A DNA stretch of 64,000 nt, from assembly GCF_008085915.1 (NCBI RefSeq), contig NZ_VSJK01000001.1, forward strand, positions 310,001 through 374,000, read 5' to 3'. Below the pieces are notes generated by a model. That model did no database searches and was not told the origin of the DNA. It saw only the letters and a program-made list of their open reading frames with translations. Positions 19,099-28,287 of the stretch are shown here, piece after piece (position 1 is the first letter of the stretch; each line of letters opens with the position of its first letter). The stretch comes from Oceaniovalibus sp. ACAM 378 (GTDB taxonomy: Bacteria; Pseudomonadota; Alphaproteobacteria; Rhodobacterales; Rhodobacteraceae). Position numbers and translations under genes: made by a program.

Positions 19099-20016
19099 TC
19101 ATGCTGACCATCCGCCCTGTTCGGTCATCAGGTAGGCATCGGCACAGGCCTTGGCCAATGCGCGCACCCTGCCGATATAGGCCTGCCGTTCGGTAACCGA
19201 AATCACCCCGCGGGCATCCAGCAGGTTGAACACATGGGACGCCTTGATGCACTGGTCATAGGCCGGATGGGCCATCACGATGCGTTTGCCGGTTTTCGGA
19301 TCCTCGGCGGGGGCGGCAAGGGTGCGGGCACATTCCGCCTCGGCATCCTTGAAATGCTGCAACAGTGTTTCGGTGTCGGCCACATCAAAGTTCCAACGTG
19401 AATATTCACGCTCGGTCTGGAGGAACACGTCGCCGTATTTCAGCGGGATGGGTGATTTCGGATCATTGAACGGCATATCCATGACGTGATCGACGCCCAG
19501 AACATACATCGCCAACCGCTCCAGCCCATAGGTGAGCTCGCCCGATACGGGGCGGCAATCATGCCCGCCCATCTGCTGGAAATAGGTGAACTGCGACACT
19601 TCCATGCCATCGCACCAGACCTCCCAGCCCAGCCCCCATGCCCCCAGCGTCGGCGATTCCCAATCGTCCTCGACAAAACGGATATCGTGGATACCGGCGT
19701 CGATCCCGATGGCAGCGAGCGAGCCGAGGTAAAGCTCTTGCAGGTCAGGCGGGGAGGGTTTGATCAGCACCTGAAACTGGTAGTAATGCTGAAACCGGTT
19801 GGGGTTTTCGCCATAACGCCCGTCGGTCGGGCGGCGTGACGGCTGGACATAGGCGGCGGCCCAGGGCACCGGACCCAGCGCACGCAGGGTCGTGGCCGGG
19901 TGAAACGTGCCCGCGCCGACCTCCATGTCATAGGGTTGCAGAACCGCACAGCCCTGACCGGCCCAATAGGTTTGCAACCGCAGGATGATCTCCTGAAACG
20001 AACGGGGGGTATCCAA
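19099..20016 (-). CDS. glyQ: Glycine-tRNA ligase alpha subunit, likely TTG start
   Basis: This 305-residue class II synthetase subunit contains the aminoacylation site. The conserved [20 protein letters not shown] opens the protein, followed by the [17 protein letters not shown] and [13 protein letters not shown] motifs. No ATG lies at the family start. A TTG at 20016 has GAGG 6 bases upstream and gives the normal N-terminus; ATG starts at 20070 and 20184 would add foreign residues. It heads the block glyQ, small protein, glyS, PPDK-like gene. Confidence 0.93.
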   Translation of the reverse strand: MDTPRSFQEIILRLQTYWAGQGCAVLQPYDMEVGAGTFHPATTLRALGPVPWAAAYVQPSRRPTDGRYGENPNRFQHYYQFQVLIKPSPPDLQELYLGSLAAIGIDAGIHDIRFVEDDWESPTLGAWGLGWEVWCDGMEVSQFTYFQQMGGHDCRPVSGELTYGLERLAMYVLGVDHVMDMPFNDPKSPIPLKYGDVFLQTEREYSRWNFDVADTETLLQHFKDAEAECARTLAAPAEDPKTGKRIVMAHPAYDQCIKASHVFNLLDARGVISVTERQAYIGRVRALAKACADAYLMTEQGGWSA

Positions 20017-20201
20017 TGGGCGCCTCGTGTTTTTTTTCGTTGCAGGTTCCTGCAAAGATGAGCGTTGCATAGGCAGAAGGGCAACAAGGGTCAATTGCAC
20101 GGCGGCCTCGCGCCAATGTTTCTTGACCTCGAGCCGGATCTGTCTCTGATGGCACGGCGCCGAAAACAGCGGCGGGTGCAGCAAGGGTAAGATACTTTAT
20201 A
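20017..20201. promoter_or_regulatory. Divergent promoter region of glyQ and the envelope protein
   Basis: This 185-base spacer separates two divergent starts. An A/T run (20030-20040) lies close to the glyQ start, and AT-rich sequence at 20190-20202 precedes the plus-strand gene. I see no riboswitch fold. An open minus-strand frame through here looks like non-coding readthrough. Confidence 0.4.
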
Positions 20202-21974
20202 ATGTTCGGTAATTTCAGGGTGTTTCTGGTGGTGATTGCCACCAACTTCGGCGGCGCGGTCACCGCCCAACAATCAACCTGGTTGCAGATCGAGGCCCAG
20301 CCCAGCTTGGAACGGGCACAGGAACGGGCCGCCGATTATGCCGGCGCGATCCGGAATGTCGCCGGATACCGGCTTGGATCAACGAACTGGTATGCGGTGG
20401 TCGTCGGCCCCCAAGGTGAGAGCGAAACCGCATCCCTGCGGTCAACCCTGCGCAGTCAGGGGCTGATTCCGAACGACAGTTTCTCGACCGACGGGTCCAG
20501 TTTCACCTCGCAGTTCTGGCCGATCGGCGGTGCTGCGGTCGCCGCGCCGGACACGCCGCCAACCTCTGCCCCGGCCCATCCCGACGCGCCCATTGTGGCC
20601 ACGCCGATCCCTGAAACCGATCCGGTCCCGGCCCCGGTGACGGATGAAACTCCGGCCGAGGCCCGCCAATCCGAGGCGCAATTGTCAGCCGACGAACGCA
20701 AGCAGTTGCAGATTGCCCTGCAATGGGAAGGTTTCTACGAGGCCGCCATCGACGGCGCATTTGGCCGTGGCACCCGGAACAGCATGGGCGAATGGCAGGT
20801 CGCCAAGGGATACGCGGCAACCGGCATCCTGACGACCCGCCAACGGCGCGAACTTCTGACCGCTTATAATGCCATTCTGGCAGGTCTTGGGCTGGAGATG
20901 GTGCGGGACGAAACCGCCGGTATCGAAATCATGATGCCGCTCGAGCTGATCGGTTTCGACAGCTATGAACCGCCCTTTGCACACTATGGTCCGCACAACG
21001 ACACCGACCGGTTTCCCAAGGTGCTGCTGATCAGCCAAAAAGGCGATACCGATACCTTGTTCGGCTTGTTCGATATCATGCAGACCCTTGAAATCGTTCC
21101 TGAGAACGGCGCGCGAGAAAAGCGCAATAACAGTTTCACCCTGATCGGCGAAGGCCCGGACTTCATCAGCCATACCGAAGCGGTGGCGCGCGACGGCGCG
21201 GTCAAGGGGTTCACCCTGATCTGGCCCACGGGCGACGAAAAGCGCCGCCAGCGGGTGATTGACGAAATGACCGGCAGCTTTGCCGCCCTGCCCGACCGGG
21301 TGATGAACGATCTGGTCGGCGACCCGACCGAGGATCAGCGAATCGATCTTTTGGCCGGGCTGGAAATCCGCCGACCCGATTCGTCACGTTCGGGGTTTTA
21401 TGTCGATGCGCGCGGCACTGTGCTGACGACAGCAACGGCGGTGCAGAATTGTTCGCGCATCACCCTGAACGAAGAAATCGAGGCGACGCTGCAGGCCAGC
21501 GATGCAAAAACCGGTCTGGCCCTGCTGACGCCGAGCCAGGCGCTTGCGCCCCGCGCCTTTGCCCGGTTCCAGCCTGCCGTGCCCCGGCTGCAATCAACGG
21601 TTGTGCTGGCCGGATACTCCTATGAGGGGATTCTGGGTGCGCCGACGCTGACCTTTGGCACACTGGCCGATCTGCGCGGGCTGGACGGCAACGAGTCGAT
21701 CAAACGGCTGGATCTGACCGCACAACCCGGCGATGCGGGCGGTCCTGTCCTTGATGTCAGCGGTGCGGTTCTGGGCATGCTGATGCCCAACGTCGATCGC
21801 GACGGACGCACCCTGCCCGATGCCGTGTCCTTTGCCGTGGACGTCGAAACCATCGCCGATTTCATGTCTGCCAACGGTCTGTCGGCCAGCGCCGCCGAAC
21901 GCTCGGGCCCTTTGAAGTCTGGGGTTCTGACCGAGACGGCAACCGACATGACAGTGCTGGTCAGTTGCTGGTAA
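20202..21974 (+). CDS. Exported SPOR-like, peptidoglycan-binding protein with an inactive trypsin-like domain
   Basis: The 590-residue protein has a signal peptide (about 1-22), a SPOR-like region (about 25-107), a Pro/Ala linker (110-160), a PG_binding_1 domain (about 163-222) and a middle domain (about 235-370). The C-terminal half (about 395-560) has the shape of a trypsin-like protease. At the His position the sequence reads LTTATAV with Thr412, and at the Ser position QPGDAGGPV with Ala512. Two of three catalytic residues are therefore missing, and it is probably a binding or scaffolding pseudoenzyme at the cell wall. It is divergent from glyQ. Confidence 0.8.
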   Translation: MFGNFRVFLVVIATNFGGAVTAQQSTWLQIEAQPSLERAQERAADYAGAIRNVAGYRLGSTNWYAVVVGPQGESETASLRSTLRSQGLIPNDSFSTDGSSFTSQFWPIGGAAVAAPDTPPTSAPAHPDAPIVATPIPETDPVPAPVTDETPAEARQSEAQLSADERKQLQIALQWEGFYEAAIDGAFGRGTRNSMGEWQVAKGYAATGILTTRQRRELLTAYNAILAGLGLEMVRDETAGIEIMMPLELIGFDSYEPPFAHYGPHNDTDRFPKVLLISQKGDTDTLFGLFDIMQTLEIVPENGAREKRNNSFTLIGEGPDFISHTEAVARDGAVKGFTLIWPTGDEKRRQRVIDEMTGSFAALPDRVMNDLVGDPTEDQRIDLLAGLEIRRPDSSRSGFYVDARGTVLTTATAVQNCSRITLNEEIEATLQASDAKTGLALLTPSQALAPRAFARFQPAVPRLQSTVVLAGYSYEGILGAPTLTFGTLADLRGLDGNESIKRLDLTAQPGDAGGPVLDVSGAVLGMLMPNVDRDGRTLPDAVSFAVDVETIADFMSANGLSASAAERSGPLKSGVLTETATDMTVLVSCW

Positions 21975-22127
21975 CGGTTCAGACAGTCCATTGGCGGGCG
22001 TGCTAGAGCCGCCCGCCAAGACCCGCCCCTTCGGCCCGAACGCCCCGGCTTTGGGCAATCCAGACCCCGGACATCGGCCAGTACAGGCGTTATCCACGGC
22101 CCGGACCGGCATCGCACCCAAGGTTCG

Positions 22128-23579
22128 TCAGGCAGTCCGCCAGAAGAACGAGGTGAACAGAACATAGACCGCCATCAGTTCCAGCCGCCCGATCAGCATC
22201 CCGCCAACCAACAGCCATTTGGCCACGTCGTTCAGGGGGGCAAAGTTGCCCACCGGACCGATGATCGGTCCCAGCCCCGGCCCGATATTTGCAATCGCCG
22301 TTGCCGCCCCCGACAGCGAGGTGACGAAATCCAGCCCGGTCATCGCCAAAAGCACCGACAGCCCCCCCAGCGACACGACGAACAGCACCAGAAACGCCAT
22401 GACTGAATTCAGAACGTCTTCGGTGACCGGGCGACCGTCATAGCGTGGGGTGAATATCCCATGGGGTGAATGGATCCGGCGGATCTGGGCGACGATGGCC
22501 GAAATCAGGATCTGATAGCGGAAGATCTTGACCGAACAGCAGGTCGAACCGGCGCAACCACCGATCAACCCGATCAGAAAGAACACGACCATCGAGAACG
22601 TGCCCCACAGCTGATAATCGACGCTGGCATATCCGGTGCCCGACATGACCGAGGTGGCATTGAACAATGCCTCGCGAAAGCTTTCTTCGATGCCGCGATC
22701 CAGCATCAGAACCTGAAAGAAGCTCAAGCCCACCGCAACAGTCACAACGATGGCCAGAAAGCCGCGAATCTGCGAATCGCGCCACATTGGCTTTGCGGTG
22801 CCGGCGATCAGCTGGATATAGCGGACGAACGGCAGGCTGGCCAAAATCATGAACACCGAAGCGAGGTATTCCGGAGCCCCCTGAAACACTGCAAACGACT
22901 GATCCGAGGTTGAGAAACCGCCGGTGGACAGGGTGGTGAGCGCGTGATTGATCGCTTCGAAGCTTGGCATCCCGAGCCCGAGATACCCCAGGAAACACAC
23001 AAAGGTCAGCGCGACATAGATCCAACTGATCTGCGCTGCGATCTCGGCGGCGCGGGGAAGGATCTTGCCCATCGTGTCAAAGGCTTCCGAGCGGAACACC
23101 TGCATCCCGCCGACGCGCAGTTCAGGCAGAAACACCATCGCCATGACAATCACACCGATGCCGCCGAACCATTGCAGCATCGACCGCCACAACAACAGGC
23201 CCCGGGGCAATTTCTCCAGCCCGGTGAAAACGGTGGACCCGGTGGTGGTCAGCCCCGACATGGATTCAAAGATTGCATCGGTCACACTGGCCTCGGTCGC
23301 GCCTAGCACAAAGGGAATCGCGCCGAACACCGGCAGCATGACCCAGACCCCGGTGGTCAGCAGGAATGTCTGTTGGATCGAGATTCGGTCAGCCAGACCA
23401 TTGGAGCAGGCCAGCGCGATCAACCCGCCGGTCAGTGTGGTGACCACACCGCTTTCCAGAAAGGTCGCCCAGTGCGGATTGCCCGCGGCCAGATCGACGA
23501 ACATCGGTACAAACATGGTCAGCCCGAGGGCAGCCACAAGCAGGCCGATCACATATCCAACGGGGCGCGGGTCGATCAT
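22128..23579 (-). CDS. trkH: TrkH family potassium uptake protein
   Basis: The 483-residue inner-membrane protein has the four pseudo-repeats of membrane-pore-membrane that form the Trk potassium channel. Selectivity-filter-like segments include SGLTTTGS, LSTGGFSTSD, MSGTGYASVD and GAATAIANIGPG. It normally works with the NAD-binding subunit TrkA, which is not in the window. It stands alone on the minus strand between a plus-strand gene and folE2. A spacer of 153 bases at its 3' side holds nothing I recognise. Confidence 0.93.
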   Translation of the reverse strand: MIDPRPVGYVIGLLVAALGLTMFVPMFVDLAAGNPHWATFLESGVVTTLTGGLIALACSNGLADRISIQQTFLLTTGVWVMLPVFGAIPFVLGATEASVTDAIFESMSGLTTTGSTVFTGLEKLPRGLLLWRSMLQWFGGIGVIVMAMVFLPELRVGGMQVFRSEAFDTMGKILPRAAEIAAQISWIYVALTFVCFLGYLGLGMPSFEAINHALTTLSTGGFSTSDQSFAVFQGAPEYLASVFMILASLPFVRYIQLIAGTAKPMWRDSQIRGFLAIVVTVAVGLSFFQVLMLDRGIEESFREALFNATSVMSGTGYASVDYQLWGTFSMVVFFLIGLIGGCAGSTCCSVKIFRYQILISAIVAQIRRIHSPHGIFTPRYDGRPVTEDVLNSVMAFLVLFVVSLGGLSVLLAMTGLDFVTSLSGAATAIANIGPGLGPIIGPVGNFAPLNDVAKWLLVGGMLIGRLELMAVYVLFTSFFWRTA

Positions 23580-23671
23580 TGCGCAGGCTTGGCCGGGCCG
23601 CCGCGCGGTGTCAAGCGGGGTGCCGCCTGAGTTGACGCGCCGGGCACAACACCGGCGCGGCGATCCGGTTA

Positions 23672-24775
23672 TCAGCCGACATGAAACAGTGTGGCAAACA
23701 GGCGCGGGTCAAGGCTGGCCTGTGCAAAGGTGTCGCCTTCGGTCAGCACCGAAACCGCATCGTGACTGTGCAGGCTTTCCTGATGGCTGGCCACCACGCG
23801 GAAATCTCCGATCCGTGGATCGTCCTGCAACCGCCCCGCAAACAGCCGGGCCGCGTCCTCGACAAAGATCGGGTTGGCGGCGTTCAGCTCGGCAAAAGCC
23901 TGTTCATCCTCGCGCTTGACCATCACCTGCGTTTCCGTCGGAACTGCGGCGCGGCACAGATCCACCAGATCCTCGAACCACAGACAGGGCGCATCGGGGG
24001 TCAGCGCCATAGACAGCCGCGCGACCGAACGTTGCGAATGCGGCGTGGCCAGCTGCCCACGGGCCTCGCGCGCATGTTCGGACAGTTCGAGCGAACAGGG
24101 ACAGGTCGACGAATAGACATAGTCGAGATGCAGGATCTTGCGCCGTACCCCGTCAATTTCCACCAGTTCCAACGCGATATCATAGTATTGATACCCCGAG
24201 AGGCCCGAGCGCAGGCTGTCCATCTTCATTGGGAACGACAGGCGCATCTGGATCCTTGCGTCAAAACTCTCCAGATCGGTTTTGTAATCATCCAGCGCCG
24301 CCTCGATCACCTCAAAGCTGAAGGTTGCTTCGGCGTGGCGATAGAATGTGCGCATGATCCGGGACATGTTTATGCCCTTTTTTTCGGCCTCAAGCGACAC
24401 GGTGCCGGTGACGCTGGTTTCCAGCACAAGGTCGGCGCCGTCGCGGGTGTGATAGCGGATCGGCAGGCGGAAATTGCTGATTCCCACATGCTGAATCTGG
24501 CGTTTCGATCCCTTGATCAGGGTGTGCGACCCATTCTGCAGATCGGGCAGTGTGGCGCGATAATCGGCATCAACAACAAATTCATCGGGATAGCTGCGCG
24601 ACAGCTTGGCGCAGGTTTCAGGCGGTTGACCGGGCAGCAGCCGGGCGAGAACGGGATCAAGCGCCGCGATGTCCTTGGCCCCGGCCTGTGCAACCCAATC
24701 CTGCAACAGGCGCAGGGCGGCGGCTGCCTGATCCCGGTCGGGCGTGCGGTCAAATTCGGTGGCAAGACGGGTCAT
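23672..24775 (-). CDS. folE2: GTP cyclohydrolase FolE2 (type IB)
   Basis: The 367-residue enzyme opens folate synthesis by converting GTP to dihydroneopterin triphosphate, which feeds FolB and FolP in this window. The conserved STCPCS motif holds the catalytic cysteine, and the family GSHTLIKGSKRQIQHVGISN-like region is present near residue 90. FolE2 works without zinc and in many bacteria is induced under zinc limitation. The upstream 165 bases show no clear Zur box. The start at 24775 gives the canonical MTRLATEFDRTPDRDQAA; the frame is open to 24796. Confidence 0.92.
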   Translation of the reverse strand: MTRLATEFDRTPDRDQAAAALRLLQDWVAQAGAKDIAALDPVLARLLPGQPPETCAKLSRSYPDEFVVDADYRATLPDLQNGSHTLIKGSKRQIQHVGISNFRLPIRYHTRDGADLVLETSVTGTVSLEAEKKGINMSRIMRTFYRHAEATFSFEVIEAALDDYKTDLESFDARIQMRLSFPMKMDSLRSGLSGYQYYDIALELVEIDGVRRKILHLDYVYSSTCPCSLELSEHAREARGQLATPHSQRSVARLSMALTPDAPCLWFEDLVDLCRAAVPTETQVMVKREDEQAFAELNAANPIFVEDAARLFAGRLQDDPRIGDFRVVASHQESLHSHDAVSVLTEGDTFAQASLDPRLFATLFHVG

Positions 24776-24940
24776 GGCATCGTCCCTTTCATGCAATCGT
24801 GAGTAACATATAGGGCGGCCTGCACCGTTTTACCGCCCCGGCGACCGCGTCAGAAGCCGGGGTCGACGATGCGATATCGGAAAACGCCGCGCCTCCGGAG
24901 GGTTTGCAGTCATGCAGACCCCCAGTAAGGTCATCTCGCG

Positions 24941-26122
24941 CTAAACCGCCTCCAGCGCCTGTTGGATATCGTTCAACAGATCGCCGCAATCCTCAAGCCC
25001 GACCGAGATCCGCACCAGCCCGGGGGTGATTCCCAGAATGGCCCGCTGATCGACACTGAGCCGTTGATGGGTGGTTGTGGCGGGGTGAGTGACGATAGAC
25101 TTCGCATCGCCAAGGTTGTTCGAGATTGTCATGATCTCAAGCGCGTTCAAAAACCGGAACGCCGCCGCCTGCCCGCCCTTCAGATCAATCGACAGAACCG
25201 TGCCGCCCCGCTCCATCATCCGCTTTGCCACTTCGACCTGCGGGTGGCTGGCGAGATGGGGAAAGATAACCCGGGCAAGGCGCGCGTCACCTTCCAGCGC
25301 TTCGGCGATCTGCGTGGCGCTGTCGGTCATCGCCCGGACCCGCAGATCGAGCGTCTCCATACCTTTCAGCATCACCCAGGCGTTGAACGGCGACATCGCG
25401 CCACCGGTGTGTTTCAGATAGGGTTCCAGCGTCTTGCGGATGTATTCGCGGGTGCCCAGAACCACGCCGCCCAGACACCGCCCCTGCCCGTCAATGTGTT
25501 TGGTGGCGGAATAGACGACGACATCAGCCCCAAGCTCCAGCGCCCGCGACCAGACCGGCGAGGCGAAGACGTTGTCGACAACCACCGTGGCACCGACTGA
25601 ATGGGCAATCTCGGCCACTGCCTTCAGATCAATCACCTCAAGCGTCGGGTTGCTGATCGATTCCAGAAACACTGCGCGGGTGTCGGGGCGCATGGCGGCC
25701 CGCCAGGCATCGATATCGGTGCCATCGACAAAGGTCACATCGACCCCGAACCGTTTCAGCACATCATCGAGGATATAAAGGCACGACCCGAACAAAGCGC
25801 GCGAGCTGACCACATGATCGCCCGCTTTCAACAGCGAGGTCAGCGCGCCATTGACCGCCGCCATGCCGCTGGCGGTGGCAAAGGCATCTTCGGCCCCTTC
25901 AATCGCTGCAATCCGATCTTCGAACATGCGGACGGTTGGGTTGCCATAACGGGCATAGATGAATTCATCGTCACCCGGTTGCAAAAACCGTTCTTCTGCC
26001 TGCTCAGCGGTGTCGTAAACGAACCCCTGAGTCAGAAAGATCGCCTCGGAGACCTCGCCGTACTGGCTGCGGCGCGTGCCTGCATGCACAGCCCGGGTGC
26101 GGGTGTTCCACTTGTCGCTCAT
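24941..26122 (-). CDS. metZ: O-succinylhomoserine sulfhydrylase
   Basis: This 393-residue PLP enzyme of the Cys/Met metabolism family makes homocysteine directly from O-succinylhomoserine and sulfide. YSATKHIDGQGR holds the PLP lysine, and ARYGNPT and ATASGMAA are the substrate and phosphate loops. The start at 26122 follows AAGGA at a normal distance; the frame runs open to 26323 only because it reads through the leader RNA. A SAM-II riboswitch and a hairpin terminator sit between promoter and start, so the gene is probably off when S-adenosylmethionine is high. Confidence 0.94.
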   Translation of the reverse strand: MSDKWNTRTRAVHAGTRRSQYGEVSEAIFLTQGFVYDTAEQAEERFLQPGDDEFIYARYGNPTVRMFEDRIAAIEGAEDAFATASGMAAVNGALTSLLKAGDHVVSSRALFGSCLYILDDVLKRFGVDVTFVDGTDIDAWRAAMRPDTRAVFLESISNPTLEVIDLKAVAEIAHSVGATVVVDNVFASPVWSRALELGADVVVYSATKHIDGQGRCLGGVVLGTREYIRKTLEPYLKHTGGAMSPFNAWVMLKGMETLDLRVRAMTDSATQIAEALEGDARLARVIFPHLASHPQVEVAKRMMERGGTVLSIDLKGGQAAAFRFLNALEIMTISNNLGDAKSIVTHPATTTHQRLSVDQRAILGITPGLVRISVGLEDCGDLLNDIQQALEAV

Positions 26123-26135
26123 GGGGTGTCCTTTC

Positions 26136-26180
26136 CAACAAAAACCCCCACCGTCACGGACGCCGGGGGCATTTGCCCCG
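26136..26180 (-). terminator. Terminator and competing hairpin in the metZ leader
   Basis: Read on the minus strand, a CCCCC block (26169-26165) can pair with GGGGG (26149-26145), followed at once by TTTTTGTT (26144-26137). The same C block can instead close the hairpin GGGGC-AAAT-GCCCC (26179-26166). The two folds exclude each other, which is the layout of an antiterminator/terminator switch just before the metZ ribosome site. Confidence 0.6.
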
Positions 26181-26181
26181 A

Positions 26182-26281
26182 CCTCTTTAGCGGTTTCTTT
26201 TCCGGGGTCTTGCCGGTCGGACCGATGGTCCGGACGAAAAAACACCGACGTGGCCCGCAATCCGGTGAACAAATCGCCACG
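26182..26281 (-). ncRNA. SAM-II (SAM-alpha) riboswitch upstream of metZ, with an enlarged internal loop
   Basis: On the minus strand, P1 is CGTGGC (26281-26276) with GCCACG (26254-26249). The P1 loop opens with GATTTG and closes with TTGC, as in SAM-II RNAs. CACCG in that loop can pair with CGGTG just after P1 (26247-26243), forming the pseudoknot. The conserved 3' element CCGCTAAAGAGG ends the motif (26193-26182). Typical SAM-II RNAs are 50-60 bases; here about 50 extra bases separate P1 from GCTAAAG and contain a perfect CGGACC-ATC-GGTCCG hairpin. The downstream gene, metZ, is a known target class of this riboswitch. Confidence 0.8.
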
Positions 26282-26398
26282 TTTCCTGACTTGCCGATTA
26301 AACCCGTGAGCCCAATCGGTCAAGCACCCTCACGATGATGTAACCGTGCTTTTCCCCTGATGCCGCAATCCTGTGCGACAGGAAGACGGAACGCGACG

Positions 26399-26542
26399 AT
26401 GCCAATGCTTCGTCACACCGGCGCGATTGACGACACCGCCACGCTGATCGCAATATTTCGCGCACTGCCGGCGGAGGCACCGGTCATCATCATGACTCAC
26501 GGCTACTGGTTTTCGCCTACAACCAGATGTTTCCAGCCTTGA
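26399..26542 (+). pseudogene. N-terminal fragment of an alpha/beta hydrolase
   Basis: An open frame (from ATG 26399; the frame is open from 26360) encodes about 47 residues ending at 26542. The segment reads IFRALPAEAPVIIMTHGYWFSP, where the hydrophobic strand followed by HGY matches the strand and oxyanion loop at the start of an alpha/beta hydrolase. The rest of the fold, including nucleophile, acid and histidine, is missing. The fragment abuts the GST fragment, so a deletion probably joined two genes. Confidence 0.5.
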
Positions 26543-26820
26543 ACAACATCCCATCGACCTGCCCCATGCCAAGGACCGTTATCGCAGCGAAACCGCACGG
26601 CTTTATGGGGTGCTTGATCGTCAGTTGACGCAGAACGAATACTGTTGCGGGCAATTTTTATTCCATCGCCGACTTGGCGATCTGGGGTTGGGCGTCCCTT
26701 AGGGAAGGCCAGCAGCAGACTCTGTACGACAAGCCCCACCTTGCCCGATGGCTTGATCTGGTCGGGGGCAGACCCGGTGTGATCGCGGCGCGGGCCCTGG
26801 CGGCAGAGCTGCGCCGTTAG
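26541..26820 (+). pseudogene. C-terminal fragment of a YfcG-like glutathione S-transferase, frameshifted
   Basis: From 26541 the sequence reads KDRYRSETARLYGVLDRQL, the start of the GST C-terminal helical domain. After a one-base frame change near 26643-26651 it continues as NFYSIADLAIWGWASL and TLYDKPHLARWLDLVGGRPG up to TAG at 26818-26820. The order matches the YfcG/Nu-class GSTs. The thioredoxin-fold N-terminal domain is absent. The frame change and truncation mean it is not functional. Confidence 0.7.
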
Positions 26821-27023
26821 CCTTGTTGGGTCGCCCGACGGTGTGATCCAGTCAGACGAACCACTTTATCGCAGGACCCGGCCCAGAGTGGTTTTTGCCC
26901 AACCTTGCAATCTGAAACGGAAAATGGCTGTTATGGCGGATCTTGACCGATGGACATCCGATCAACTGCCTGAACTCCGCCCTGCCCATCCCCCATCCTG
27001 ACGCAATAAGAACGAGGTCATTC

Positions 27024-28274
27024 ATGCGCTATTCCGGTCTGCGGATCATCAAGGAAGCCTTGACGGGGAACAAGGGCTGGAAACCTGCATGGCGTGATCC
27101 CGAACCGCAACCGGCCTATGACTTTGTCATCATCGGCGGCGGCGGGCATGGGTTGGCAACGGCATATTATCTGGCCAGCACCTTTGGCAAAAAACGCATC
27201 GCGGTGCTGGAAAAGGGCTGGATCGGCGGCGGCAACGTGGGCCGCAACACCACGATCATCCGCTCGAACTACCTGTTGGAAGGCAACGGGCCTTTCTACG
27301 AATACGCGCTGAAGCTGTGGGAGGGGCTGGAGCAGGAGTTGAACTATAACGCGATGGTCAGCCAACGCGGGATTCTCAACCTGATCCACACCGATGCACA
27401 GCGCACTGCCTTCACCCGGCGCGGGAATGCGATGATCCTGAACGGTGCAGACGCCGAAATGCTTGGCGTCGAACAGATCAGGGCGCGCTATCCGTTTCTG
27501 AACTTCAACGACGCGCGCTTTCCGATCAAGGGCGGTCTGGCCCAGCATCGCGGCGGGACCGTGCGCCATGATGCGGTTGCATGGGGCTATGCGAGGGGTG
27601 CCGACAATCTGGGGGTCGATATCATTCAGAATTGTGAGGTCACCGGTTTCCGCATTGAGAACGGTGTTTGCAAGGGTGTCGAAACATCGCGCGGTTTCAT
27701 TGGCGCGGGCAAGGTGGCAAGTTGCGTCGCCGGGTCATCCTCGCGCCTGATGGCAAAGGCCGGCATGCGACTACCGATCGAAAGCACTGTGTTGCAGGCG
27801 TTTGTGACCGAGGGTCTGAAACCGGTTCTGCCGGGGGTCATCACCTTTGGTGCGGGGCACTTTTATTGCAGCCAGTCGGACAAGGGCGGGCTGGTTTTTG
27901 GCGGCGATCCCGATGGCTATAACACCTATGCACAGCGCGGCAATCTGCCCGTGGTCGAGGGTGTGATGGAAAGCGGCATGGCCCTGATCCCTGCATTGGG
28001 GCGGGCGCGCGTGCTACGGATGTGGGGCGGCCTCATGGACATGTCGATGGATGGTTCGCCGATCATCGACCGCACCGAGATTGAAGGGCTCTATTTCAAC
28101 GGCGGCTGGTGTTATGGCGGCTTCAAGGCGACCCCGGCCTCGGGGATGTGCTATGCGCATCTGCTGGCCCGCGACATTCCGCATGAATACGCCACCGCCT
28201 ATCGGTTCGACCGCTTCCGCCGCGGATATATGATCGATGAAAAAGGCGTGGGCGCACAGCCCAACCTGCATTGA
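27024..28274 (+). CDS. soxB: Sarcosine oxidase subunit beta
   Basis: The 416-residue flavoprotein subunit oxidises sarcosine to glycine in the heterotetrameric enzyme. The FAD motif GGGGHG lies near residue 40, and the HRGG...RHDAV segment near residue 175 is where related enzymes attach FMN to a histidine. The start at 27024 has GAGG upstream; the frame is open to 26943. It opens the operon soxB-soxD-soxA-soxG. Confidence 0.95.
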   Translation: MRYSGLRIIKEALTGNKGWKPAWRDPEPQPAYDFVIIGGGGHGLATAYYLASTFGKKRIAVLEKGWIGGGNVGRNTTIIRSNYLLEGNGPFYEYALKLWEGLEQELNYNAMVSQRGILNLIHTDAQRTAFTRRGNAMILNGADAEMLGVEQIRARYPFLNFNDARFPIKGGLAQHRGGTVRHDAVAWGYARGADNLGVDIIQNCEVTGFRIENGVCKGVETSRGFIGAGKVASCVAGSSSRLMAKAGMRLPIESTVLQAFVTEGLKPVLPGVITFGAGHFYCSQSDKGGLVFGGDPDGYNTYAQRGNLPVVEGVMESGMALIPALGRARVLRMWGGLMDMSMDGSPIIDRTEIEGLYFNGGWCYGGFKATPASGMCYAHLLARDIPHEYATAYRFDRFRRGYMIDEKGVGAQPNLH

Positions 28275-28287
28275 GGAGCCTGAAAGA

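Larger units (their letters stand above)
26345..26932 (+). other. Spacer holding a gene scar
   Basis: About 590 bases separate the metZ leader from soxB. They hold fragments of two genes, described separately: the N-terminal part of an alpha/beta hydrolase and the C-terminal part of a glutathione S-transferase. The remainder (26821-26932) shows no convincing gene. A 22-codon frame at 26933-27001 has no ribosome site and is probably chance. Confidence 0.6.

Noticed and set aside
24776-24940. Zur box before folE2
   Set aside because: Only a loose half-site (TATATGTTAC) is present and no symmetric partner is seen.
24789-24989. Small minus-strand frame between metZ and folE2
   Set aside because: No ribosome site and no protein-like features; it overlaps the end of metZ.
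26933-27001. 22-codon frame just before soxB as a leader peptide
   Set aside because: No ribosome site, no run of codons for a relevant amino acid and no attenuator hairpins.
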